64,000 nt of DNA from Lachnospiraceae bacterium (GTDB lineage Bacteria > Bacillota > Clostridia > Lachnospirales > Lachnospiraceae). How positions within the stretch are numbered: position 1 is the first letter of the stretch; the number at the start of each line of letters is the position of its first letter. Of the stretch, positions 9,581 to 17,487 are shown in pieces. The notes beneath the pieces were generated by a model. It worked only from the letters and a program-made list of their open reading frames with translations, was not told where the DNA came from and did not search any database. Made by a program: the position numbers and the translations under genes. The stretch lies in NCBI GenBank assembly GCA_011959105.1, contig BLLU01000247.1, positions 1-64,000 of the forward strand, written 5' to 3'.

Positions 9581-10843
9581 TTATTGTCCGTCATATACAC
9601 AGGTCTTCAGCTGTTCAGGCCGGGTATGCTGCCGGTTCCACTCCGCGCCGTACATCTGCACATCACAATAGTCCAGAAGTTTGACCATATCCTCCATAAG
9701 CAGGGCATGTCCCCGAAGATGAACCTGTATGGCGATATGGCTGCCCAGGCTCAGGAAATCAAAGACCTTTTCGGCCTCCTTATAAGCCGCATACATGGAA
9801 CCGCCGTTGACCCAGTCCTCCCCATGAGCCGCAATAACCACAAAAAGATACTGCCGGGAGTCCGCTGTCAAAGCCGCCAACTGATGCTGGTCCACCGGCA
9901 GCCGGGATACACAGTCAAACTTAAGGAATCTGTCATTGAACCAATGCCTTTCCCCCTCTCCCTGCAGACAACTCAGGGGCTCGTTCTGCCCGGTCACATG
10001 AGTGGTCCCACCCTGCTCATTCACATACCCCAGAGATTTCAGGTCGTAAACCCGTCCCTCCGTACAGCAGCGATACAGGGCCATGCCCCCTGCGCCGGAG
10101 CAGGCGGGAACCACCACCCGGAACCGGGAATCATAAGCCCCGGCCACCAGCGCCGCCTTACCGTACCGGGATACGCCGGACAGAATATTCCTGGAGGGAT
10201 CCACCAAAAGTTGCTCCCCCAGTCCCTGCTCCAGCATGTCCAGCAGCCGGGAGGCTCCCCAGCCCCAGGCTGCCAGCACGCCCGTCTGCTTCCGCCAGTT
10301 CCCTGCATAGGGATGAAGCGTATAAAAAGCGCCGCGGCGACCGGGGGTATCCGCCGCCACATCCGTGGGGCTGCAGCAGATGGTGGCATATCCCCGGCTC
10401 GCCGCGTAAAAGGCGTTATCGCCGGCCTCCAGACTCTTCCCCTCTTCCACAAAGCGCATCTCCAGATGCACCGGGTACAATCCATGAGCGGGAGCCTCCA
10501 TGGGCAGAACCGCCAGGGCAGGAAAGCGGGCCTCCCTGCCCCGGTATGCCACGATGGCCTCCAGCTCCATGACCCTTGCGTTCAACATGGGGGAACTGCC
10601 CTCCGGCATGGCCACAGCCCTCGAACATACCCGCTGCTCCTCCAGACGCCAGCGCACCTGCTGTCCCTCCGTCTCCGGCAGGGGACCATATACATAATAC
10701 GCAAACAGTTCTTTGATCTCCTCCCGCCTGGCGACCCAATCCTGTGGGGTTTCCACCCGCCTGCCGTCCTGAAAGACAAAAACATCGGGATACTCCTCAA
10801 TCAGCGGAAGTTCCCCCGGTTCCCTGTACTTTTCTCTGCTCAC
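9581..10843 (-). CDS. CE15-type glucuronoyl esterase-like alpha/beta hydrolase
   Basis: 420 residues from a GTG start at 10843 preceded by AGGAG; the longer in-frame extension lacks a good site. The segment LSGVSRYGKAALVAG matches the G-x-S-R-x-G-K nucleophile motif of CE15 glucuronoyl esterases, which cleave lignin-glucuronoxylan esters. Other visible family features are PDVFVFQDGRRVETPQDW near the start and HGEDWVNGG towards the end. No signal peptide is apparent, so it should act inside the cell on imported oligosaccharides or another ester. Its neighbour is an AAA ATPase, with no xylanase genes in range. Confidence 0.75.
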   Translation of the reverse strand: MSREKYREPGELPLIEEYPDVFVFQDGRRVETPQDWVARREEIKELFAYYVYGPLPETEGQQVRWRLEEQRVCSRAVAMPEGSSPMLNARVMELEAIVAYRGREARFPALAVLPMEAPAHGLYPVHLEMRFVEEGKSLEAGDNAFYAASRGYATICCSPTDVAADTPGRRGAFYTLHPYAGNWRKQTGVLAAWGWGASRLLDMLEQGLGEQLLVDPSRNILSGVSRYGKAALVAGAYDSRFRVVVPACSGAGGMALYRCCTEGRVYDLKSLGYVNEQGGTTHVTGQNEPLSCLQGEGERHWFNDRFLKFDCVSRLPVDQHQLAALTADSRQYLFVVIAAHGEDWVNGGSMYAAYKEAEKVFDFLSLGSHIAIQVHLRGHALLMEDMVKLLDYCDVQMYGAEWNRQHTRPEQLKTCVYDGQ

Positions 10844-10964
10844 ATCTCTTCTCCTGTACAATAAGTCTGCTGTTATTTTCGAACCAAATCCCCCTGTCTG
10901 ATCCCGTACGCCGTGGATCCCTCCAGACATAGCCTGCACCGCCGACACACAGAACAGAGTCCTC

Positions 10965-11759
10965 CTACCCCAGCGCCACATCCAGCACCATCATCAGCGT
11001 GAAGCCCATGGCTACGCCTATGGTACCAATGTTGGTATGCTCTCCTGACTGGGATTCCGGTATCAATTCCTCCACCACCACATAGATCATGGCCCCCGCC
11101 GCAAAGGAAAGCAGGTAGGGCAAAAAGGGCACCACCAGATTGGTCAGCAATATGGTAATCACGGCGCCGATGGGCTCAACCAGGCCGGAAAGCATGCCAT
11201 AATAAAATGCCTTCCCTCTGGAAATGCCCTGTCCGCTGCTCTTCAGCGGCATGGAAATAATCGCGCCCTCGGGGAAATTCTGGATGGCAATGCCCACTGC
11301 CAGAGCGAAAGCCCCCGCCATGGTGATGCCCGTATTGCCCATCATAGCCCCTGCGAAGGTCACACCCACGGCCATGCCCTCCGGCAGATTGTGCAGCGTT
11401 ACCGCAAAGACCAGCATGGCCGTCTTTCCCATCCCCGACTTCACACCCTCGGGGCTGCTGCTGTCCAGGTGCAGATGAGGAATCAGGCTGTCCAGTACCA
11501 GCAGGAAGGACATACCCAGCAGAAAGCCCACCGTGGCAGGCACCCAAGGGATTTTTCCCTGCTCCCCCGCCATCTCAATGCCGGGAATCAACAGCGACCA
11601 TACGGATGCCGCGATCATCACCCCTGCGGCAAAGCCCAACAACAGCTTCTCCAGCTTCTTATTCATCTCATTCTTCATCAGGAACACCATGGCTGCGCCC
11701 AGCGTGGTTCCCGCAAAAGGAATAGATAAACCTGTGGCTATCTGCAATATCTCTCTCAT
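10965..11759 (-). CDS. ZIP-family divalent metal transporter
   Basis: 264 residues, beginning MREILQIATG. The in-frame extension to 11918 has no hydrophobic logic and is rejected. About eight transmembrane segments are visible. The metal-path motifs TLHNLPEGMAVG and IQNFPEGAIIS in TM4 and TM5 identify the GufA/ZupT-like ZIP group, which imports zinc and related cations. A variable loop between TM3 and TM4 holds HLHLDSS, as in other ZIP proteins. The Shine-Dalgarno (GGTGA) is weak. It stands alone on the minus strand. Confidence 0.92.
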   Translation of the reverse strand: MREILQIATGLSIPFAGTTLGAAMVFLMKNEMNKKLEKLLLGFAAGVMIAASVWSLLIPGIEMAGEQGKIPWVPATVGFLLGMSFLLVLDSLIPHLHLDSSSPEGVKSGMGKTAMLVFAVTLHNLPEGMAVGVTFAGAMMGNTGITMAGAFALAVGIAIQNFPEGAIISMPLKSSGQGISRGKAFYYGMLSGLVEPIGAVITILLTNLVVPFLPYLLSFAAGAMIYVVVEELIPESQSGEHTNIGTIGVAMGFTLMMVLDVALG

Positions 11760-11963
11760 CCATTCACCGCGCACATCCGTAAACCTCCGCTCCCGTCCTC
11801 CATAAACCGAACCGCGAAAGAGCGAACAAACAGAAAATGCCCCTGCTTTCTGAATCATCTCATAATCAATATATGTGTTTTTTCCCCATCTGTCACTGTC
11901 GGTTTCCCAGCTCCGCATACCGCCGGGCCTTTCTTATCCCGCCGCGCCGGTCAGCACAATTCT

Positions 11964-12728
11964 TCAGTCATGTCTATCATCGCTGCCATAGACCTCACAG
12001 AACCGGGCCGCAAAGGCCGGCTCCTCCCCTGCTTCATACAGATGGGAGACATCTCCAAAGGCTGTCATGCGGAAAATAGCTTTTCCACGCCGCCTCTCCT
12101 CCGTATAAAGTGTGGTAACGGAGGTGGGCGCTGCCACGGTCCCATGCCACAGCACCATGGGAGAAATACCCAATAAATGGCTCAACAGTACACATTCTAC
12201 ACCAAAATGGCAAAAAAATACCAAGATGTCCTGATTTGACTGTTTTGTACGGTAGATTTCCCCCTTGCGCTGATAGCCGTGATCCGCCAGAAGACTGTCA
12301 AATCCCCGTATCACCCAGTCATATTCTTCCTGAATGCCCACCCGCATTTCCCCTGTATCCGGATCTGCAGCCATGGCCTCCCGCATCATGGGCGGCGTAC
12401 TCCATTGGTCACGGCGGTAAAATTCATCCACTCCAGTCCAGTCCTGGGGCAGCCAGTCCCAGGAGATGGTAGTCCGGTCCGACACGTCCGGCCGCATAAT
12501 CCGTGGCGCAAACTCCCGCAGCCAGGGACATACGGTGGCCTTTCGGCCCATTTTTTCAAGTGTCAGGGAAGCCGTGTCCCTGGCCCGTCCCAGCGGGGAC
12601 ACATAAAATTCCTTCACCTCCAGCCGGGATATCCTGTCCGCCAATATGGCCGCTTCCCGCCAGCCTTTCTCTGTCAGGGAATCCTTCTCATAGTCCGGGT
12701 CCCCGTGTCGTACAATTATCAGCCTCAT
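11964..12728 (-). CDS. Histidine phosphatase family protein
   Basis: 254 residues. It begins MRLIIVRHGDPDYE, with the RHG phosphohistidine motif at residues 7-9, and has SPLGRARDTA and the second His in FCHFGVECVL. This is the phosphoglycerate-mutase-like fold. The length and middle region (WDWLPQDWTGVDEF) are longer than in CobC-type proteins. The substrate cannot be told from sequence. The end of the gene lies about 200 bp from the ZIP transporter start. Confidence 0.88.
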   Translation of the reverse strand: MRLIIVRHGDPDYEKDSLTEKGWREAAILADRISRLEVKEFYVSPLGRARDTASLTLEKMGRKATVCPWLREFAPRIMRPDVSDRTTISWDWLPQDWTGVDEFYRRDQWSTPPMMREAMAADPDTGEMRVGIQEEYDWVIRGFDSLLADHGYQRKGEIYRTKQSNQDILVFFCHFGVECVLLSHLLGISPMVLWHGTVAAPTSVTTLYTEERRRGKAIFRMTAFGDVSHLYEAGEEPAFAARFCEVYGSDDRHD

Positions 12729-12834
12729 CCTTTATCCTCTTTCTTTTTCTAATTCCGCCTCCCCGCCCGCCGCAGCGTCCGCATTGGGAGCAACGCGCTG
12801 TCCGGGAAAATGCTGTTTTTGGTTCCTTATTTTC

Positions 12835-13071
12835 CTACCACCCAATATGATTATAATGGGAATATCCCTTCATCTGTTCCTGGAAACCGTCGATCTGTCG
12901 GCTGATCCGCTTTCGCTCCCGCTCCGGCAATTCGCCCTCCAGTGCCTCAAACAGTCTCCGTGCCTCCTTCAGCCCATCCCTGGCCGCATCCTTATAATTG
13001 TTAGCCAGACTGTTGGCCACGATGGTCAACTGAGCGTCAATCTCTCCTGTTTTTCTTTTAAACCCAAACAC
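12835..13071 (-). CDS. Small conserved charged protein
   Basis: 78 residues from a GTG at 13071 preceded by AAAAGGGGAG; an upstream ATG at 13101 lacks a site. The sequence starts MFGFKRKTGEID and is largely helical (YKDAARDGLKEARRLFEALE). A basic tail segment ERERKRISRQID lies before the end. No membrane segment or known motif is seen. Function unknown. Confidence 0.6.
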   Translation of the reverse strand: MFGFKRKTGEIDAQLTIVANSLANNYKDAARDGLKEARRLFEALEGELPERERKRISRQIDGFQEQMKGYSHYNHIGW

Positions 13072-13179
13072 GGCAGCTCCCCTTTTCCGCGATCTCCACA
13101 TGATCGGCTCAATCCGTTTCTATTTATCAATTCTATTATAAATGCATATCTCTGAAAATACAATAAAAGAAAATGCTCC

Positions 13180-13209
13180 ATAAAAAAGAAGCCGTTTTCC
13201 CACGGCTTC
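13180..13209 (-). terminator. Terminator of the LytTR gene
   Basis: Minus-strand hairpin GAAGCCGT / ACGGCTTC with a 6-nt loop, followed by TTTTTTAT, 37 bp beyond the LytTR stop. Confidence 0.85.
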
Positions 13210-13245
13210 TCCGCTATAATATCTGTAATACTCCCTCAATCACTT

Positions 13246-13578
13246 CTATCTCTTATCCCGCTCCAAATACTCCGCATACCGACGCTTAACCTCCCGGTAA
13301 CGGGCCTTGGGCACAGACAATTCCTGTCCTGTGGTCAAGGTCATCACATAGCTGCTGATCTTTCGGATATAACGCATGTTCACCAGGAAACTCTGATGGC
13401 ATCTCAAAAACTCCATCCCCTCCATGAGGGCCTCGATCTCATCCATCTTGCGATAGATGCTGTAGGTGCGCTCCTTCGTGTGAAAAATATTTTTATGCCT
13501 GCAAGTTTCAATATAGAGGATTTCGTCCGGCTCCAATGCCGCCTCGCCCTCCACGAATGTCAATGTTACCTGTCCCAT
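13246..13578 (-). CDS. Stand-alone LytTR DNA-binding regulator
   Basis: 110 residues made up almost entirely of a LytTR domain: EILYIETCRHKNIFHTKER, then a FLRCHQSFLVNMRYI segment and SVPKARYREVKRRYAEYL at the end. There is no receiver domain, so it is not a full AgrA/LytR response regulator. Such single-domain proteins often pair with a membrane partner in LytTR regulatory systems; here the upstream neighbour is BlaR1, so no partner is obvious. It has its own terminator. Confidence 0.88.
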   Translation of the reverse strand: MGQVTLTFVEGEAALEPDEILYIETCRHKNIFHTKERTYSIYRKMDEIEALMEGMEFLRCHQSFLVNMRYIRKISSYVMTLTTGQELSVPKARYREVKRRYAEYLERDKR

Positions 13579-13748
13579 GCTTACCTCTGTCCGTCTAACC
13601 GAAGCCTCACTGCTCCGCGCTCCGATTTTGCCTGCGATCCTTTTTATCCTACATCGGTCTGCTTAATCCAGACCGTTCCAACCTTCTCTATTGATATCGG
13701 CTGCCTGCCTGTTCAGACAAGACCCTTTGCACCAAACGACTATGTACG

Positions 13749-15308
13749 TTATAACAAATATTTCAGACAGAATTCCAGCAGATCATTCTCCCAGGTTTCT
13801 GCCCGCAGATAAAAGATATCCTCGTAGTTTCCCGGCTCGATCATACCCACATTACCGCAGCCCCCCGAGCCCGGCACTTTCATGATGGTGTCAAAGCTAA
13901 GGTAGACATACTCCCCCTCAATCTCCAATTCCTTTAAACAGGCGTCCATCCGCTCCGAATCAATCTGCAGAAATCCGTCCACCACCTGCACCGCCTCCCG
14001 GAGTTGGGGCGTGTCATTGCAGATCAGACGCAGCCCTTCATCATACAAGAACAGTTCCTGCATTCGGGTATACCGGGGATAGGAAGTAGCCCCCACGGTC
14101 AGAACGCCCAGCACCAACAGAGCAGCGCACCCCAGGGTCAGATTCCTGTGGATGAGCCGATACTTTCTGAGGCCGCACTTTCCCCGCAGGCTGCCGATAC
14201 GATTCCTCAGAGAATGATAGTCCCTGTCCCTCAGAAAAGTGGCCGCCCCCGCCAATCTCATATTTTCCTGCCTGGCGGCCATGGCCAGCAGCAGCCTGCC
14301 ATATTCCCGTTCGCTGACACCCGTATAGTACAGGCATCCCTCGTCACAGGCCTGCTCCATATCCTGCCGCAGCAGTTTTTCGCAGAGATAAACCAGGGGA
14401 TTGAACCACCAGTAAATGCGCAGCAGGGCAAACAGATTGATCCACAGGATATGCCCGGATTTCAAATGCAGCAGCTCATGACACAGCAGGGTCTTCCCCT
14501 GTTCCGTCAGTCCCCAGCCCCGATACCCCGGCTCCCCGGCTGATTCAAAATTCCCCCGGGATTCCTCCCGTTCCCTTTCCCTGTAGAATTGCTCCCCTTT
14601 GCAGAACCGCTCGCTTCCCCTGCTGCGATGTTCACTACTACTGCTACGTTGCTCACTACTACTGCTACGTTGCTCACTACTACTGCTACGTTGTTCTACC
14701 CCTGTAATCGGACTCTCCCCCATCGGTTCCAGATATAGATCCGGCATCACAATATAAGGCCGGAAGATACCGCCGCAGTAAGGACTGATCCCCTGGCCGG
14801 AAATATACACCCGCGCCCGCTTCAGATACCACCGGGCCAGGCCCCGGCGATCCCCGTCCGTCACTCGCCGGATACAGTGCTGCCAGTCCTGCGTTCCCCT
14901 GTGGGAGGACATTTTCGGCGCATACCAGCAATACAGCTTACATACCCTCTTTGACAAAACATGCTTCCCTGCCAGCCACCATCCCAGCAAGGCAAGCAGG
15001 ATTACAAAATACCCGCCGCTGACCCAGGTATCGCCCAATATATGGATCCCGCTCTGCAGCCCGATGCTCCACCGCTGAAAAAAAATTCGGCTCATGCCCG
15101 TAAAAGCTGCAGGAAACAGCAGGAGCCAACTGTAAAACCCCAGGTCTGCGCTTCTGCCGGTCCTGCGCTTACGCCAGTAATGCCAGGTCAGCAGAAGCAG
15201 CATCACAGCCAGGCCGCAGACGGCAGTTCTCATACACTTTGAGAAACCGTATTTACAGACAAATACCACAAATTTCCCCAGCAGTTCCAACAAATCCCAC
15301 AGCCTCAT
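13749..15308 (-). CDS. blaR1: BlaR1-like M56 membrane metalloprotease
   Basis: 519 residues. Transmembrane segments lie near 28-42, 58-72, 98-114 and 285-300, with a last one near 392-408. The zinc protease motif HELLH is at residues 277-281, with a following Glu in EQACDE (318-323). In known systems this protease relays beta-lactam binding by triggering BlaI cleavage. The extracellular part after the last TM is only about 110 residues and has no visible penicillin-binding domain, so the signal sensed may differ. A 21-bp tandem repeat encodes SSSSEQR copies at residues 205-232. The start follows AAAGGAGG. blaI lies 33 bp upstream. Confidence 0.87.
   Translation of the reverse strand: MRLWDLLELLGKFVVFVCKYGFSKCMRTAVCGLAVMLLLLTWHYWRKRRTGRSADLGFYSWLLLFPAAFTGMSRIFFQRWSIGLQSGIHILGDTWVSGGYFVILLALLGWWLAGKHVLSKRVCKLYCWYAPKMSSHRGTQDWQHCIRRVTDGDRRGLARWYLKRARVYISGQGISPYCGGIFRPYIVMPDLYLEPMGESPITGVEQRSSSSEQRSSSSEQRSSSSEHRSRGSERFCKGEQFYREREREESRGNFESAGEPGYRGWGLTEQGKTLLCHELLHLKSGHILWINLFALLRIYWWFNPLVYLCEKLLRQDMEQACDEGCLYYTGVSEREYGRLLLAMAARQENMRLAGAATFLRDRDYHSLRNRIGSLRGKCGLRKYRLIHRNLTLGCAALLVLGVLTVGATSYPRYTRMQELFLYDEGLRLICNDTPQLREAVQVVDGFLQIDSERMDACLKELEIEGEYVYLSFDTIMKVPGSGGCGNVGMIEPGNYEDIFYLRAETWENDLLEFCLKYLL
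14629..14696 (-). repeat. 21-bp tandem repeat inside blaR1
   Basis: About three copies of a 21-bp unit that encode the heptapeptide SSSSEQR in the cytoplasmic loop between transmembrane segments. The copies are nearly identical at DNA level, suggesting recent slippage and likely length variation between strains. Confidence 0.85.
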
Positions 15309-15341
15309 GCTTCCTGTGCCTCCTTTCCGGACGCCGGTCCG

Positions 15342-15731
15342 TTATGTCCTGTCTTTCAAGCTCTCCACCAGACTGCTCAAATCCTCCAACTGCTCCCGGC
15401 TGATCTCTGCCGACTGCAGAAAGCTGGCCACTGCCAGCGAGGCATTGCCGCCGAAATAGTTGCTGACAAAGCGCCTGCTTTTCAGGCGAAGGCACTCCTC
15501 CTTGGGTCTGGCCGCCCGGTAATGATAGATTCTGGCATCCTTCCCGTCCACCGTGTAAGTCAGCATTCCCTTGGCCAGCAAGCGATTAATCATGACCCTG
15601 ATGGTTTTCTGGCTGACATCCGTTTTGCCTGTAAGCTGCGCGATGATCTCCGCCGCCGTCATGGCGCGGTCATTCGCCCAGAGCACTTCCATTACCAACC
15701 ATTCATTTTCACTGGGTGTAATTTCTCCCAT
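15342..15731 (-). CDS. blaI: BlaI/MecI/CopY-family repressor
   Basis: 129 residues, starting MGEITPSENEWLVMEVLW at 15731 after AAAGGA. The winged helix is in the first 80 residues (ITPSENEWLVMEVLW, TVRVMINRLLAKGMLTYTVDG type sequence). The C-terminal dimer region ends LSSLVESLKDRT. It sits directly before blaR1 and next to a beta-lactamase gene, so it should repress one or both until BlaR1-type proteolysis. Two short inverted repeats upstream (15775-15828) are operator candidates. Confidence 0.92.
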   Translation of the reverse strand: MGEITPSENEWLVMEVLWANDRAMTAAEIIAQLTGKTDVSQKTIRVMINRLLAKGMLTYTVDGKDARIYHYRAARPKEECLRLKSRRFVSNYFGGNASLAVASFLQSAEISREQLEDLSSLVESLKDRT

Positions 15732-15774
15732 CCCTGATATCCTTTCCCGAAACAAAGAATTCCCTTTTCTTTAT

Positions 15775-15828
15775 GTCCGTATTATATATATCGGACGCCT
15801 CCCCGATTTCATTTATAGATGTAAATGA
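15775..15828 (-). promoter_or_regulatory. blaI promoter region with two inverted repeats
   Basis: Minus strand. A TATAAT (15781-15786) is bracketed by GTCCG / CGGAC arms (15775-15779 and 15792-15796). A second inverted repeat, TCATTTA / TAAATGA (15809-15828), contains TTTACATCTATAAA on the minus strand. That differs at one base from the TACA-N2-TGTA core recognised by BlaI-type repressors. Both are operator candidates. Confidence 0.5.
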
Positions 15829-15851
15829 TTTTCCGGGAACATGGCAAAGCG

Positions 15852-15873
15852 CCATCCCCCGTCAGGGGGATGG
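15852..15873. repeat. Perfect 9-bp inverted repeat downstream of the beta-lactamase gene
   Basis: CCATCCCCC / GGGGGATGG with a 4-nt loop, in the gap between the bla stop and blaI. In the bla transcript direction the T-run lies before the stem, not after it, so it does not look like a classical terminator. An mRNA-end or processing element is possible. Confidence 0.5.
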
Positions 15874-15958
15874 AAAAAACAATCAGAAAATATGGTTGTT
15901 ACCAGGAAAAAGTTAAGAAATAAATATTCTAGCAAAGATATTTTAGATAAAAAATTGT

Positions 15959-16873
15959 TTAATACTGACTCAGGATTTGCAGGGCTATTTCCCTCGCCCT
16001 GGCGCTGGATACTTCCTGACTGTCCGTCTCCCCCAGATAAACACAGAAATAAAGCCTTTTCTCACCCATATCCGCAAAGCCCGTATACCACGCGTCCACC
16101 ACGGTTCCTTGAAAGGATCCCATGCCGGTCTTTCCATAAACGCTTATATCCGCATCCTTTGGCTCTGACAGCAGCATAACCTGCTTTAAGTGGTTTACTG
16201 TTTCCGCTGAATAATCTGCCTGGACGCCAAAGATCCGTTCCATTACCGCCGTCTGCTCCACAGGCGAAATCAGCAGGGAAGATTCAAGCCAAAAGCCGGT
16301 GAGGGCAGGATTGCTGTTGTTTACGTTCTGCAGGCCCTCCCAGTCAGAAATGTCGCAGTTTCCGTACTGAAGTTTATCCAGTTCTTCCTGCATGGCCTCC
16401 CTGCCGATCTCATTGATAACTTCCCGGAAATACCACACACAGGAAGAGCGGAACGCATCTTGAAAATCAATGTCCCTGTTCCATTCCTCATTCCAGAACA
16501 TCTCCCCGCTCCAGGTACGCAGGGAATCCTCCGGTTCAATTATTCCGTTTTCCATAGCCGTCAGGGAAGAAATGATCTTAAAAGTAGAACATGGGGAACG
16601 CCGGGTAAGAGCCAATTCCCGGTTATAGACCTGACAGCAGTTTTCAGCCGGATCGTACACCACCGCAGTGCCATTGAGGGAGCCAAAAAATTCCGACCAA
16701 TCCTCCTCCAGCATCATGGGTTCAGTACGCTGCGCATTGACCATGTCGGCCTCGGTTGTTGAACTGTTCTTTGCAGTGGTGGTTTCCGGCAGACACAAAT
16801 CACCACTATTTCCGGAACAGCCTGTCAGGATATAAACGGCAGCTGTAATAACCAGGCCTACTCCTTTTCTCAT
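15959..16873 (-). CDS. Class D (OXA-type) beta-lactamase, lipoprotein
   Basis: 304 residues. The signal ends at lipobox LTGC (Cys19), so it should be tethered outside the membrane. The serine-enzyme motifs are all present: STFK (96-99), SCV (144-146), YGN (170-172) and KTG (248-250), with WYTGFAD after. These match class D enzymes such as the Gram-positive CDD/BPU types. The start overlaps the stop of the coiled-coil gene by ATGA, so translation is coupled. blaI/blaR1 follow on the same strand. Substrate range cannot be predicted. Confidence 0.88.
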   Translation of the reverse strand: MRKGVGLVITAAVYILTGCSGNSGDLCLPETTTAKNSSTTEADMVNAQRTEPMMLEEDWSEFFGSLNGTAVVYDPAENCCQVYNRELALTRRSPCSTFKIISSLTAMENGIIEPEDSLRTWSGEMFWNEEWNRDIDFQDAFRSSCVWYFREVINEIGREAMQEELDKLQYGNCDISDWEGLQNVNNSNPALTGFWLESSLLISPVEQTAVMERIFGVQADYSAETVNHLKQVMLLSEPKDADISVYGKTGMGSFQGTVVDAWYTGFADMGEKRLYFCVYLGETDSQEVSSARAREIALQILSQY

Positions 16874-17445
16874 AAGGCTTCGCCGCTCCCTGTTTCGGCT
16901 GTTGGAAGTCCGATGTCCGTCTCTGCACTGTAGGCCTTTCCTGCAGGATCATACTCCTGCGGTTTCTCCTCTTCATCGTCCCACAGAGAGTCATACTTTT
17001 CACGCTTTTTCCGCATCTGAACCATGGCTCCCATGCTTTTGGCAGCCTGATACATCTCAAAACTGTAATCCAGCAATTTTTTTTCGTCCGATGCAGGAAC
17101 GATCCCCCCTGTGGCGATCCGATGCGCCACCTCCATGATCTTAGCCATGTCCGCGGCTTTTTCTTCCATTACATCCGCCTGCTGCCGGGCAACCTCCGCA
17201 TTCCATACTGCGGTCTCCTGCGCCGTCAGCTGATCCAGCACCTTCAGGTTCTCCTCAAAGCGCTCACACACATTATTAATAGACAGTTCCAGGGTGGCGG
17301 CCTCCTCCTCATAGAGTTCCCGGCCCCCCTCGGCAGCCCTCATTTTCCGTTCCAGAGACTCCTTCTGTTTAAACAGCTCCCGTCTCTGCTGCACCAGCAG
17401 CTTGCGCTCCGCACGGTAAGCAGCCAAAGCCTCGCCGATTTTCAT
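16870..17445 (-). CDS. Coiled-coil protein coupled to the beta-lactamase
   Basis: 191 residues. Residues 1-110 are an almost continuous charged coiled coil (YRAERKLLVQQRRELFKQKESLERK). A middle helix region contains MYQAAKSMGAMVQMRKKREKYD, and the tail is acidic and Pro-rich. No signal peptide or membrane segment is seen, so it is cytoplasmic. The start follows AGGAATGCGGG, and the stop overlaps the beta-lactamase ATG. The gene upstream encodes a membrane protein with its own C-terminal coiled coil, so the two products may bind each other. Function unknown. Confidence 0.72.
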   Translation of the reverse strand: MKIGEALAAYRAERKLLVQQRRELFKQKESLERKMRAAEGGRELYEEEAATLELSINNVCERFEENLKVLDQLTAQETAVWNAEVARQQADVMEEKAADMAKIMEVAHRIATGGIVPASDEKKLLDYSFEMYQAAKSMGAMVQMRKKREKYDSLWDDEEEKPQEYDPAGKAYSAETDIGLPTAETGSGEAL

Positions 17446-17487
17446 CCCGCATTCCTCCGCATCCTTATGGTTTTCCGGCGCTTCTCC

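Noticed and set aside
9560..10864. Plus-strand 434-residue ORF
   Set aside because: Entirely antisense to the CE15-like esterase gene, with no start site and no family features.
15852..15873. Terminator after the beta-lactamase gene
   Set aside because: The T-run lies on the wrong side of the stem for the minus-strand transcript.
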